A DNA stretch of 64,000 nucleotides from Streptomyces sp. col6 (GTDB lineage Bacteria > Actinomycetota > Actinomycetes > Streptomycetales > Streptomycetaceae), in the NCBI RefSeq assembly GCF_008042035.1, contig NZ_RDBL01000029.1, positions 665,504-729,503 of the forward strand, given 5' to 3'. The position numbers and the translations under genes were made by a program. Positions within the stretch are counted from its first letter, which is position 1. Each line of letters starts with the position of its first letter. The notes beneath the pieces were generated by a model. That model worked only from the letters and a program-made list of their open reading frames with translations. It was not told where the DNA came from and did not search any database. Below are positions 9,608 to 18,514 of the stretch, one piece after another.

Positions 9608-11719
9608 TCAGCCCTGGAGCGAGCGCCGGGCCGGGACCACGCCGCCGGCGACCGCACGCTGGCGAGGGGCCGCCGTACCCGTCCAGCAGGTGCCGCGCCG
9701 TGAGACGAGGCGGCGCAGCCACAGTTCCGTGGAGGCGAGGTCGGCCAGGCCGTCCAGGGGCAGCGGCTCGCCCTCGGAGGCCGCGCGCAGGGCCTTGCGG
9801 ACGACGCGGGCCTCCACCAGGCCGGCGTCGGCGAGCAGCGGGGCGTCGAACAGGGCGATCAGCTCGGGCAGGGCGGCGCGCAGACCGGTCCGGGTCACCG
9901 CGGTCGAGGTGTGCTGCGAGGGCGCTCCCCAGCCGGGGGGCAGCTCGTGGATGCCCGCACCGGCCAGCACGCGGCGCAGGATCGCCGCACGGGCGCCCGG
10001 CTGGACCCGCAGGGACTCGGGGAGCGCGCGGGCGGCGCGTACGACCTGGTTGTCGAGGAAGGGGGCGTGGAGCCGCTGACTGCGGATCTCGGCGGCCTGC
10101 TCCAGGATGCGGTGGTCGGCGGCGCTGCGGGCGAGGGCGGCCCTGGCGCGGGCCTCGCCGGGGCGCTGGACGGAGGAGGGGCGGATCGCCGCCTCCTGGA
10201 GGCGAACCGATACTTCAGCGAGCGCCTCTCCGGTCAGCCACCGGGCGGCCGGCCCCGGTCTCGACCACGCCAGCGCGGCGAGCGAGGCCTCGGCCGGGGT
10301 GTCGAGGCCGGGCGCGAGCCGGTTGGCGTCGGGCAGTCGTCCGGCAGCCGTTTCGAGGCCGGTGCGGTAGGACGTACGGGCCAGCTTGCGGGCCGCCCGG
10401 TAGACCGTCAGCGGCACGAACAACGAGTGCGCGGAAGGCCCTTCGGCCTTGGCGAGGGCGGCGACCGGGCGCAGCAGATGGCGCCGGCGCCGGTCCATCA
10501 ACAGGTCGGCGAGGCGGGCCGGGTGGGCGTCGAGCACCTGCCGGGCGCCCGCGCCCACGAAGTGGTCGGCGCTGCCCGCGGAGAGCCGGCGCCGGTGGCG
10601 TTCGGCGAGGACGAGGGAGGGGGCGGGCTCGTCGGTGAGCGCGCCGGTGCCCAGTTCGGCGTAGGGCAGGGCCTCTTCGCCCGCCGCGACGACGACGTGG
10701 TGGAGCCGGGGGTTGGCCGCGATGGCGCGGGCCCGTTCCAGTTCGGGCTCGTGGGCGCGGGTCGTCAGGTCGTTGAAGGTGACGGCGAGCAGCCGCTCCC
10801 CCGCACCGGTGCCGTGGCCCAGGATCGTGCCGGGCAGTCCGGGGAGACCGGCGGCGAGCAGGGCCAGGGTCGCCGACGCGCTGCCGCCGGAGAGGTCGGC
10901 GCCGATGCCGGGCACGGGCGCGCCCCGGGCGGCGCGGCGTTCGGCCGGGCCCATGCCGGGGACCGGTCCGGGGTCGGGGGGCAGGGTCTCCGGGGCGTGG
11001 CGCGGGGCCAGCAATCGGGCGCGTACCGCTTCGACCAGCGCGTCGCGCACCCCGTCGACGGCGCTCACCGGATCGAGCTCCGGCGCGGCCACGGCGAGGG
11101 AGGCCACGGCCTCGTACCCGGTGATCTCCCGCGAGCCCTCGCGGAGGATCAGGGCGTGGCCGGGCGGGATGCGCTTCACGCCCGCGTAGGGGGTGCCGTC
11201 GCGCAGCGCCTCGGGTGTCTCGGGGCAGGCCAGCAGCGCGGCCAGGTGGCCGATGTCGAGCTGGGCCTCGATGAGGTCCGCGAGGGGAAGGGCGGCGGTG
11301 GCGTACGCCGTGCCGCCGGCCCAGGGTGTGTAGAAGACCGGGCGGGCTCCGGCGAGGTCGCCGACGACGGTGATCCGGCGGCCGATCTGGACGACGGCCG
11401 TGTAGCTGCCGGTCCACGCGGTGAGGTGGCGCAGGGCACCGCCCCGGGCGGCGAGCAGCCCGACGCGCAGCTGTTCGTCGGTGGCGCCGCAGCAGCCGAG
11501 GACGGCGAGCCGGACCATCGGGGCGCCCTCGGCGGTGTCCACCCGCACGGTGCGGATCTCGTCGGGCCGCCAGTCGCCGACCGCCCAGAGCGGATCGGGG
11601 TCGCCCCACAGGAGTTGGGAGCCCACGGGGTGCATCGTGCGCCCGTCGTCGCTGCCGCCGACCGCCCCGGCCGTGCCGAAGCTCGCGGCGATACTGCTCC
11701 AACCCACCAACCAACGCAT
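9608..11719 (-). CDS. asparagine-synthetase-like protein (lasso-cyclase-like), degenerate catalytic motifs
   Basis: 703 residues from ATG 11719, preceded by GGAGG. The N-terminal half resembles the class II glutamine amidotransferase domain (GSYTAVVQIGRRITVVGDLAGARPVFY), but the residue after Met is Arg, not the Cys nucleophile, so glutaminase activity is unlikely. The C-terminal half resembles the ATP-pyrophosphatase domain of asparagine synthetases and lasso-peptide cyclases. Its signature reads LSGGSASA where SGGxDS is expected, so the Asp is missing. RIPPGHALI and HAPFLDNQVVRAA are typical of the family. No lasso precursor, leader peptidase or exporter is visible nearby. It lies upstream of, and divergent from, the TTA-containing regulator. 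Function is unknown; it may be a catalytically altered family member. Confidence 0.75.
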   Translation of the reverse strand: MRWLVGWSSIAASFGTAGAVGGSDDGRTMHPVGSQLLWGDPDPLWAVGDWRPDEIRTVRVDTAEGAPMVRLAVLGCCGATDEQLRVGLLAARGGALRHLTAWTGSYTAVVQIGRRITVVGDLAGARPVFYTPWAGGTAYATAALPLADLIEAQLDIGHLAALLACPETPEALRDGTPYAGVKRIPPGHALILREGSREITGYEAVASLAVAAPELDPVSAVDGVRDALVEAVRARLLAPRHAPETLPPDPGPVPGMGPAERRAARGAPVPGIGADLSGGSASATLALLAAGLPGLPGTILGHGTGAGERLLAVTFNDLTTRAHEPELERARAIAANPRLHHVVVAAGEEALPYAELGTGALTDEPAPSLVLAERHRRRLSAGSADHFVGAGARQVLDAHPARLADLLMDRRRRHLLRPVAALAKAEGPSAHSLFVPLTVYRAARKLARTSYRTGLETAAGRLPDANRLAPGLDTPAEASLAALAWSRPGPAARWLTGEALAEVSVRLQEAAIRPSSVQRPGEARARAALARSAADHRILEQAAEIRSQRLHAPFLDNQVVRAARALPESLRVQPGARAAILRRVLAGAGIHELPPGWGAPSQHTSTAVTRTGLRAALPELIALFDAPLLADAGLVEARVVRKALRAASEGEPLPLDGLADLASTELWLRRLVSRRGTCWTGTAAPRQRAVAGGVVPARRSLQG

Positions 11720-12893
11720 CGCCGCCTCCACAGGCTGTGGACAAAAAAACGGCGCGGCAGGCAAGCACCCGGAGAACTCCGGTGACGATCGGCGCCGTTG
11801 CGGACATGCTGCCACGACAACGGCGTGCAGGAGTGGCTACGGACGGCGCACGTCGTGAGCGCATGCGCCCCTGGCAAAGGCCGCAGGGCGGACGCCGGGA
11901 ATCACATCTCCTCCGCGGCTCGCGCGCGTCGCCCCCGAGGCCAACGGAGTTGTCGATTCCGGGCGTTGCGTTCCCCGCTCCCGCTTCGCGCGAACGGCCC
12001 GGTTCCGGCCAGCGCCCGCGCCCGGCCGGCCCGGCCGCGGGGAGGTCCACCCGTCCCCCGGCCCGACCTCGTCCGACCGTCGACATCCGGCCAATCTCGG
12101 CGCCACCAGGAACCGTTGGCCCGGTGATTGATTGACCTCTTTCACCCGCATTCATGCTGATTGTGCCGCGGCTTCCGCGGCCGGCCCCCCGGACCGGTCC
12201 ACCGCCTGCGGGGAATGAGGCGGCGATATCCCCCAGCCCCCTGCGTCCAGCGCAGCGAGCCGATCCACGCAGCACCCATGCAAGCGCCGCCCCCGGGACC
12301 GGGCCAGAGCGCACGTACAGGCGCACAGCCACACACCGGGGGGCACGCGCGAGGACCCCGGAGGGACCTCGGACGAGCGGCCACGAGCAACAGGGGCGGC
12401 GCCGCGTCCGTATGCCCCGCGCGCCGGTCCGCGCCCGCCGGCGGGCGGAGGCGGGCCGGACGACGAGCCTTTCCCCACGGGGGCGAGGCCGGTCCCCCAA
12501 GCCGCCGCGGACGGCCCGGAGTTCCGGACCGACGGCCTCCACGCACCCTCCCCCGCTCCCTCGCCGTTCCCCCGCTTTTCCTTCGCCCTTCCTCCGCCGC
12601 GTGTTCGCCCCCACCGCCCCGGACGTCCCTCGCGTTCCCTCCCGCCCCACAGCTCTCCGCGGGCGGCCGGGACGGACAACAATCCCGCCATACGGACGTC
12701 CAGCCCTTAACGGTAGGGATGCGACGAACTACGCTGGGTGCACTGATGTTCTCAGCAGGGCGGCATATTCCCCGGGGCACGGCCAAATGCGTGTGCGGGC
12801 GGAGTGACAGGGTTCGTCCCTGGGGAGAACACGGTACGAATGCCGCGCGCCGTGACGGTGACGCGGCTGCCGTCTGTGTGTCGAGGGGTGGCC
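11720..12893. other. 1.2 kb intergenic region, no supported gene
   Basis: This stretch separates the divergent asparagine-synthetase-like gene and the TTA-containing regulator. Several long frames exist on both strands, but none has a credible start, ribosome site or recognisable protein. It contains a 14-bp palindrome CCGGAGAACTCCGG at 11769-11782, about 50 bp upstream of the minus-strand gene, and a plausible promoter for the plus-strand gene near 12707-12735. A long leader or a small RNA cannot be excluded. Confidence 0.5.
12707..12735 (+). promoter_or_regulatory. putative vegetative promoter of the TTA-containing regulator
   Basis: TTAACG (12707-12712) and TACGCT (12730-12735) are separated by 17 bp, close to the HrdB-type consensus. 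Transcription would start about 150 nt before the ATG at 12894. Confidence 0.45.
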
Positions 12894-14468
12894 ATGTCCA
12901 GGGAGCAACGCGGACCGAACGAGAAGCTCGGCACCGTTCTCGCCCTCGCGGGAATCAGTAACGCCGGGCTCGCCCGGCGGGTCAACGACCTCGGGGCGCA
13001 GCGCGGTTTGACCCTCCGGTACGACAAGACGTCGGTCGCCCGGTGGGTCTCGAAGGGCATGGTGCCGCAGGGCGCCGCGCCCCATCTCATCGCCGCGGCG
13101 ATCGGCGCCAAGCTCGGCCGGCCCGTCCCGCTGCACGAGATCGGGCTCGCCGACGCCGATCCGGCGCCGGAGGTGGGCCTGGCCTTCCCGCGCAACGTGG
13201 ACGCGGCGGTGCGCTCGGCGACGGAGCTGTACCGGCTGGATCTGGCCGGGCGGCGGGCCGGCAGCGGCGGGATCTGGCAGTCGCTGGCGGGCTCGTTCTC
13301 CGTGAGCGCGTACGCCACACCCGCGTCCCGCTGGCTGATATCCCCCGCCGACCCGTCGGTGGCGCGGACAGCGGCGACGGCCGGGGGGCAGCCGCCCGGC
13401 GCGCAGGGCGCACCGGGGGCGCACGGCCCCGCCGGAGCACCCGCCCCGTCCGCATCGCCCTCCCAGGGACACGGCACCCCGCCGGTCCCCGGCCACAGCC
13501 TGCTGATCCCGGCGCAGCCCGGCCCCGAGTCCGGAGGCGACGCCTCCTCGCTGCGCGTGGGACACAGCGACGTCTCCAAACTGCGCGAGGCCGCCCAGGA
13601 CGCACGCCGGTGGGACTCCAAGTACGGCGGCGGCGACTGGCGTTCGTCGATGGTCCCGGAGTGCTTACGCGTCGACGCGGCCCCGCTGCTGCTCGGTTCG
13701 TACAGTGACGAGGTCGGCCGCGCGCTGTTCGGCGCGGCGGCCGAGCTGACCCGGCTCGCCGGCTGGATGGCCTTCGACACCGGCCAGCAGGAGGCGGCCC
13801 AGCGCTACTACATCCAGGCACTGCGCCTGGCACGGGCGGCGGCCGACGTGCCGCTCGGCGGTTACGTCCTGGCGTCGATGTCGCTGCAGGCGACCTACCG
13901 CGGCTTCGCCGACGAGGGCGTCGACCTCGCGCAGGCCGCCGTCGAACGCAACCGGGGCCTCGCCACCGCGCGCACGATGAGCTTCTTCCGCCTGGTCGAG
14001 GCGCGGGCCCACGCGAAGGCGAATGACGCGCCGGCCGCAGGGGCCGCGCTCAAGGCGTCGGAGAGCTGGCTGGAGCGCTCACGCGAGGGCGACGCGGACC
14101 CGGCGTGGCTGGGCTTCTACTCGTACGACAGATTCGCGGCCGACGCCGCCGAGTGCCACCTCGACCTGAAGGCGCCCCGCCAGGTCCGCCGCTTCACCGA
14201 ACAGGCGCTGTCCCGGCCCACCGAGGAGTTCGTCCGCTCGCACGGGCTGCGGCTCGTCGTATCGGCGGTCGCCGAGCTGGAATCGGGCAATCTGGACGCG
14301 GCCTGCGCGGCGGGCACCCGGGCCGTGGAGGTGGCGGGCCGCATCTCGTCGGCACGGACCACGGAGTACGTGCGCGACCTGCTGCACCGGCTGGAGCCGT
14401 ACGGGGACGAGCCGCGCGTCGTCGAGCTGCGCGAGCGCGCCCGCCCCCTGCTGGTCGCCCCGGCATAA
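12894..14468 (+). CDS. sporulation-associated regulator-like protein with one TTA codon
   Basis: 524 residues. The N-terminus (NEKLGTVLALAGISNAGLARRVNDLG, then TSVARWVSKGMVPQG) looks like a helix-turn-helix. After a Pro/Ala/Gly-rich linker the second half is all-helical and TPR-like (AAELTRLAGWMAFDTGQQEAAQRYYIQALRLAR). ATG 12894 follows GAGGGG at good spacing. At 13665-13667 the Leu codon is TTA (VPECLRVDA), the rarest Streptomyces codon, read only by the bldA tRNA, so translation should depend on bldA. From memory this matches the widely conserved S. coelicolor SCO4114 sporulation-associated protein. DNA binding and TPR function are inferred from the fold pattern. Confidence 0.82.
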   Translation: MSREQRGPNEKLGTVLALAGISNAGLARRVNDLGAQRGLTLRYDKTSVARWVSKGMVPQGAAPHLIAAAIGAKLGRPVPLHEIGLADADPAPEVGLAFPRNVDAAVRSATELYRLDLAGRRAGSGGIWQSLAGSFSVSAYATPASRWLISPADPSVARTAATAGGQPPGAQGAPGAHGPAGAPAPSASPSQGHGTPPVPGHSLLIPAQPGPESGGDASSLRVGHSDVSKLREAAQDARRWDSKYGGGDWRSSMVPECLRVDAAPLLLGSYSDEVGRALFGAAAELTRLAGWMAFDTGQQEAAQRYYIQALRLARAAADVPLGGYVLASMSLQATYRGFADEGVDLAQAAVERNRGLATARTMSFFRLVEARAHAKANDAPAAGAALKASESWLERSREGDADPAWLGFYSYDRFAADAAECHLDLKAPRQVRRFTEQALSRPTEEFVRSHGLRLVVSAVAELESGNLDAACAAGTRAVEVAGRISSARTTEYVRDLLHRLEPYGDEPRVVELRERARPLLVAPA

Positions 14469-14559
14469 ACCTCCGCTCCTCGGGAAGCGCCAGGCTCGCC
14501 GAACGGGTTTGAGTCCGTTGTCAGTGGGTCAGTGCACTATCGGGGTGGGAGGTGGCGTG

Positions 14560-15810
14560 ATGATGACGCACGCGGCGTACGACTGCGATGTGCTGGTGAT
14601 CGGCGGCGGGATCGTCGGCCTGTCGGCCGCGTACGCGCTCACGCGCACCGCACCGGGCACCCGCGTGACGGTGCTGGAGAAGGAGGACGCTCCCGCGCGC
14701 CATCAGACGGGGCGCAACAGCGGGGTGATCCACAGCGGGATCTACTACCCGCCGGGCTCGCTCAAGGCGCGGTACGCGCTGCGCGGCGGCGCCGAGCTGG
14801 TCGACTTCTGCCGGGAGCACTCCCTCGCGCACGCGGTGACCGGCAAGCTGATCGTCGCCACGGACCGCGCCGAGCTGCCCCGGCTGCACGCGCTGGTCCA
14901 GCGCGGCCGTGAGCACGGACTGCCGGTGCGCGAGCTGGGGCCCGCGCAGATCGCCGAGTACGAGCCGAAGGTGCGGGGCCTCGCAGCGATCCGGGTCGGC
15001 ACGACGGGGGTGTGCGACTTCAGGGCGGTCGCCGGGCGGCTCGCCGACGAGGTGCGCGGCGCGGGCGGGGCGATCAGGTTCGGCGCGGAGGTCACGGCGA
15101 TCGACCGCCGCCCCTGGGGCGTCGCCGTGCGCACGGCCGACGGCCTGGTGGTCAGGGCGAGGGTGCTGGTGAACTGCGCGGGGCTGCACTGTGACCGGAT
15201 CGCCCGGCTGGCCGGCGACGAGCCGGGCATGCGGATCGTGCCGTTCCGGGGGGAGTACTACGAGCTGGCAAGGCCCGAGCTGGTGCGCGGCCTCGTCTAC
15301 CCGGTGCCCGATCCGGCGTTCCCGTTCCTCGGTGTCCATCTGACCCGGGGCTTCGACGGTTCCGTCCACGTCGGGCCCAACGCGGTGCCCGCCGCGGCCC
15401 GCGAGGGCTACGGCTGGCCGGTCGTCCGGCCCCGCGAACTGATGGACACCCTGAGCTGGCCGGGCGCGTGGCGCATTGCCGGCCGGCACTGGCGGTACGG
15501 GGCGGGCGAGGTGCACCGCTCGCTGTCGAAGCGCGCGTTCACCGAGGCCGTCCGGCGCCTCCTGCCCGAGGTCACGGAGGACGACCTGCGCCCCTCGCCG
15601 GCCGGAGTCCGCGCCCAGGCCGTGCTGCGGGACGGCACCCTGGTCGACGACTTCCTGATCCGCGAGGCCCCGCACACGGTGCATGTGCTGAACGCCCCGT
15701 CGCCCGCCGCAACCGCCTCGCTGCCGATCGGGCGGGAGGTGGCCCGCCGGGCGCTGCTCCGGGCCAGGGCGGCCGGGTGGCGGCCGCCGGCCCCGGCGAC
15801 GGCGGGCTGA
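14560..15810 (+). CDS. lhgO: L-2-hydroxyglutarate oxidase, FAD-dependent
   Basis: A 416-residue DAO-family flavoprotein. It opens with the FAD Rossmann motif VLVIGGGIVGLSAAYAL and has the family signature HQTGRNSGVIHSGIYYPPGSLKA. Later segments (GVCDFRAVAGRLADEV, FPFLGVHLTRGFDG, HVGPNAVPA, SPAATASLPIG) also fit L-2-hydroxyglutarate oxidases. These oxidise the side product L-2-hydroxyglutarate back to 2-oxoglutarate, passing electrons to quinone or oxygen. GGAGG at 14547-14551 supports ATG 14560, with a second ATG immediately after. It lies 91 bp after the regulator gene with no obvious terminator, so read-through is possible. Confidence 0.88.
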   Translation: MMTHAAYDCDVLVIGGGIVGLSAAYALTRTAPGTRVTVLEKEDAPARHQTGRNSGVIHSGIYYPPGSLKARYALRGGAELVDFCREHSLAHAVTGKLIVATDRAELPRLHALVQRGREHGLPVRELGPAQIAEYEPKVRGLAAIRVGTTGVCDFRAVAGRLADEVRGAGGAIRFGAEVTAIDRRPWGVAVRTADGLVVRARVLVNCAGLHCDRIARLAGDEPGMRIVPFRGEYYELARPELVRGLVYPVPDPAFPFLGVHLTRGFDGSVHVGPNAVPAAAREGYGWPVVRPRELMDTLSWPGAWRIAGRHWRYGAGEVHRSLSKRAFTEAVRRLLPEVTEDDLRPSPAGVRAQAVLRDGTLVDDFLIREAPHTVHVLNAPSPAATASLPIGREVARRALLRARAAGWRPPAPATAG

Positions 15811-15855
15811 CCCGGGCGCCCCCTGGCGCCGGACGCCCCCTGGCGCCCCGCCCCG

Positions 15856-15861
15856 TAGAAT
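15856..15861 (+). promoter_or_regulatory. -10 box for leaderless trmB transcript
   Basis: TAGAAT ends 9 nt before the GTG start of trmB and no ribosome site is present, so transcription probably begins at or very near the start codon. A -35 box is not clear. Confidence 0.5.
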
Positions 15862-15870
15862 CAGAGCATT

Positions 15871-16725
15871 GTGTCTGAGCCCATGAACCCCTCCCGTCCG
15901 ACGCCCGGCGACCCCGCCGAGCCGGACGGCACCGCCCCCACCACCGCGGGAATCCCGGACGACCTGCGGGCCGCGTCGCTGGAGCGCGCGCGCCGGATGC
16001 GCCAGGAGCCCCGCTTCCCCGGTGGCCCCGCGGCCGACCCGGCCGGCTCGCACCACGAGCGCCGCATCCGCAGCTTCCAGCCGCGCCGCAGCCGGGTCAC
16101 GCCGGGCCAGCAGGACGCCCTGGAGCGGCTGTGGCCCCAGTGGGGCCTGGACATCGACGGGCTGAGCGTCCTCGACCTGCCCGCGATGTTCGACGGGCTG
16201 CCGGTGGTGCTGGAGATCGGCTTCGGCATGGGCGAGGCCACCGCGCGGATGGCGGCCGACGACCCGGGCACCGGCATCCTCGCCGTGGACGTGCACACGC
16301 CCGGCCAGGGCAACCTGCTCGGCCTCGCCGACCGGAACGGCTCGACCAACGTCCGGGTCGCCAACGGCGACGCGATCATCCTGCTGCGCGAGATGCTGGA
16401 GCCGGAGTCGCTGGACGGGCTGCGGGTGTACTTCCCCGACCCGTGGCCCAAGACCCGCCACCACAAGCGCCGGCTGATCCAGCCGGAGTTCCTGGACCTG
16501 GTCGCGGGCCCGCTGAAGCCCGGGGCCATCGTGCACTGCGCGACCGACTGGGAACCGTACGCCGAGCAGATGCTCGAAGTCCTGACCGCGCACCCCCGCT
16601 TCGAGAACACGATGGCCGACGGAGGCTACGCCCCGCGCCCCGGGTTCCGGCCGCTGACCCGGTTCGAGGGCCAGGGCCTGGGCAAGGGCCATGTGGTGCA
16701 CGACCTGCTCTTCGCCCGCGTCTGA
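15871..16725 (+). CDS. trmB: tRNA (guanine-46-N7)-methyltransferase
   Basis: 284 residues. A disordered 60-residue N-terminus precedes the Rossmann-fold SAM methyltransferase. Family motifs are VVLEIGFGMGEATARMA (SAM binding), VRVANGDAIILL, YFPDPWPKTRHHKRRLIQPEFL (the PDPWPK signature of TrmB) and the C-terminal HCATDWEPYAEQML. The enzyme makes m7G46 in the tRNA variable loop. It starts at GTG 15871, behind a -10 box with no Shine-Dalgarno; ATG 15883 is the alternative. The PrsW-type protease gene begins 116 bp downstream. Confidence 0.93.
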   Translation: MSEPMNPSRPTPGDPAEPDGTAPTTAGIPDDLRAASLERARRMRQEPRFPGGPAADPAGSHHERRIRSFQPRRSRVTPGQQDALERLWPQWGLDIDGLSVLDLPAMFDGLPVVLEIGFGMGEATARMAADDPGTGILAVDVHTPGQGNLLGLADRNGSTNVRVANGDAIILLREMLEPESLDGLRVYFPDPWPKTRHHKRRLIQPEFLDLVAGPLKPGAIVHCATDWEPYAEQMLEVLTAHPRFENTMADGGYAPRPGFRPLTRFEGQGLGKGHVVHDLLFARV

Positions 16726-16841
16726 CCGGCAGGGCCCCGGCGTCGGCCGGCCGCGCGGGCCCGCCCCCGACCGCGTCCGGACCGGCCCGCAGCGCCGCAG
16801 GCGCCATGGCCGTTGTCGGACCCGCTCGTTAGGGTCGAGGG

Positions 16842-18452
16842 GTGTGCGACGGGTCTGTTCAGCGACAACGGCAGGATCAGCCGGCCGTCCCGGTGCTCCA
16901 GGAGCAGCGGGCCGCCGAGATCCTGGCTGCCGTCCCGGAGCGGGCCCACTGGCGCTACCGGCCGCGCCGCGTCGGCACGCTGTGGCGGAACCGGACCTTC
17001 CGAGTCGTCGCCGTCTTCACGCTGCTGGCGCTCTGCGGTGTCGTGATCCTCGCCCTCGTCCGCGACGAGACCGGAACCGAGGGCTTCCTCGTCGGTCTGG
17101 GCCTGGCCGTGCTGCCGGTCCCGGTGCTGATGACGGCCTTCCGCTGGCTGGACCGGGTCGACCCCGGCCCGTGGCGCAACCTGCTGTTCGCCTTCGCATG
17201 GGGCGCGTGCGCGGCCGCGCTGATCGCGATCCTCGCCAACTCCCTCGCCGCCCAGTGGATGGCCGACGCCGATCCGGGGAACGCGGACACCCTGGGCGCC
17301 ACGGTCATAGCACCGGTCGTCGAGGAGAGCGCCAAGGCGGCGGCCGTCCTGCTGCTCTTTTTGTTCCGCAGGCGGGAGTTCACCGGGATCGTCGACGGCG
17401 TGGTGGCCGCCGGGTTCACGGCGACGGGCTTCGCCTTCACCGAGAACATCCTCTATCTGGGCAACGCCTTCGGCGAGGACCGGCAGATGGGCTCCGGCTT
17501 CGCGGCGGTGACCGTGATGACGTTCCTCGTCCGGGCCGTGATGACGCCGTTCGCCCACCCGCTCTTCACCGTCCTGACGGGCATCGGCCTCGGCATCGCC
17601 GCGAGCGCCGGGCCCGGCCGGCGGGCACGGCGCGTCGTGATGCCGCTGCTCGGCCTGGTCCTCGCGATGGGCCTGCACGCCCTGTGGAACGGCTCGCCGC
17701 ACCTCGGGCGGTACGGGTTCTACGTCGTCTACGGGGGGTTCATGGTCCCCGTCTTCGGCCTGGTGACCTGGCTGGCGGTCCGGACCCGCCGGCAGGAGCT
17801 GCGTTCCCTGGCCGTCGAGCTCCCCGCGTACGCCGACGCCGGCTGGATCTCCCCCGCCGAACCCCACGTCCTCGCCTCGATGCGGGCCCGCGCCCTGGCC
17901 AGGACCGCGGCCCGCCGGCGGTACGAGGCGGCGGGCAACGCCTTCGGGTATCCGTACCACCCGGCGCACGCATCGGCCCCGGCCCACGCCCGACGGGTCA
18001 AGGAGGCCAAGGAGCAGGGCAGGGCGGCGGCGCGTACGGTCGCCGAGTACGAGGGGTTCGCGACGTCCCTCGCCTTCCTGCGCCGCCAGGCCCGCCGGGG
18101 CGCGGCGGACCCGGACTTCGCCGCGCGCGAGCTGGAGCTGCTGCACCACCTGTGGCAGCGCCGGGACATCGCGGCCCCGGCCCTGGCGTACGCGGCCCGC
18201 GCCACGCACCGCCGGCCCCCCGGCTTCCCGCCCCCTCTGCCGCACCACGGGTACGGCGCCCCTCGTCCCTACGCGGCGGCCCCGAACCCGTACGCCGCCC
18301 CGAACCCGTACAGCAGCCCGCCGCCGTACGCCCCACAGCCGTACGGCCAACAGCCCGCGCAGCCGCACACCGCGGCTCGGCCCTTCGCCCCGCCGCCGTA
18401 CGGCCCACAGCCCCACACCGGCACCGGCTACGCTGGCCACCCCCCGGCCTGA
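16842..18452 (+). CDS. PrsW-family intramembrane metalloprotease
   Basis: 536 residues with eight or more hydrophobic helices and a cytosolic Pro/Tyr-rich tail. The PrsW active-site signatures are present: EESAK at 161-165, FTENILYL around 199-206 and FAHPLFT with His239, which would bind the catalytic metal. PrsW proteases cleave membrane anti-sigma factors in other bacteria, although the substrate here is unknown. The tail (about 440-536) carries repeated PNPYAAP / PYGPQP segments. The start is GTG 16842, with TAGGGT (16830-16835) 6 nt before it and no usable ribosome site, so the mRNA is probably leaderless. Convergent with the aldo/keto reductase gene. Confidence 0.87.
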   Translation: MCDGSVQRQRQDQPAVPVLQEQRAAEILAAVPERAHWRYRPRRVGTLWRNRTFRVVAVFTLLALCGVVILALVRDETGTEGFLVGLGLAVLPVPVLMTAFRWLDRVDPGPWRNLLFAFAWGACAAALIAILANSLAAQWMADADPGNADTLGATVIAPVVEESAKAAAVLLLFLFRRREFTGIVDGVVAAGFTATGFAFTENILYLGNAFGEDRQMGSGFAAVTVMTFLVRAVMTPFAHPLFTVLTGIGLGIAASAGPGRRARRVVMPLLGLVLAMGLHALWNGSPHLGRYGFYVVYGGFMVPVFGLVTWLAVRTRRQELRSLAVELPAYADAGWISPAEPHVLASMRARALARTAARRRYEAAGNAFGYPYHPAHASAPAHARRVKEAKEQGRAAARTVAEYEGFATSLAFLRRQARRGAADPDFAARELELLHHLWQRRDIAAPALAYAARATHRRPPGFPPPLPHHGYGAPRPYAAAPNPYAAPNPYSSPPPYAPQPYGQQPAQPHTAARPFAPPPYGPQPHTGTGYAGHPPA

Positions 18453-18514
18453 CCCACGGCCGGCGACGGGAGCCGGACCCTGCCGGGGCCGGGGCGGAAG
18501 CCGGAAAAGGCCTC

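Noticed and set aside
9608..11719. Lasso-peptide biosynthetic cluster
   Set aside because: Only a cyclase-like gene with altered motifs is present; no precursor, leader peptidase or ABC exporter was found nearby.
12142..12786. Possible protein genes in the 1.2 kb gap (both strands)
   Set aside because: No ribosome site, no conserved motif, and Arg/Pro-rich composition typical of GC shadows.
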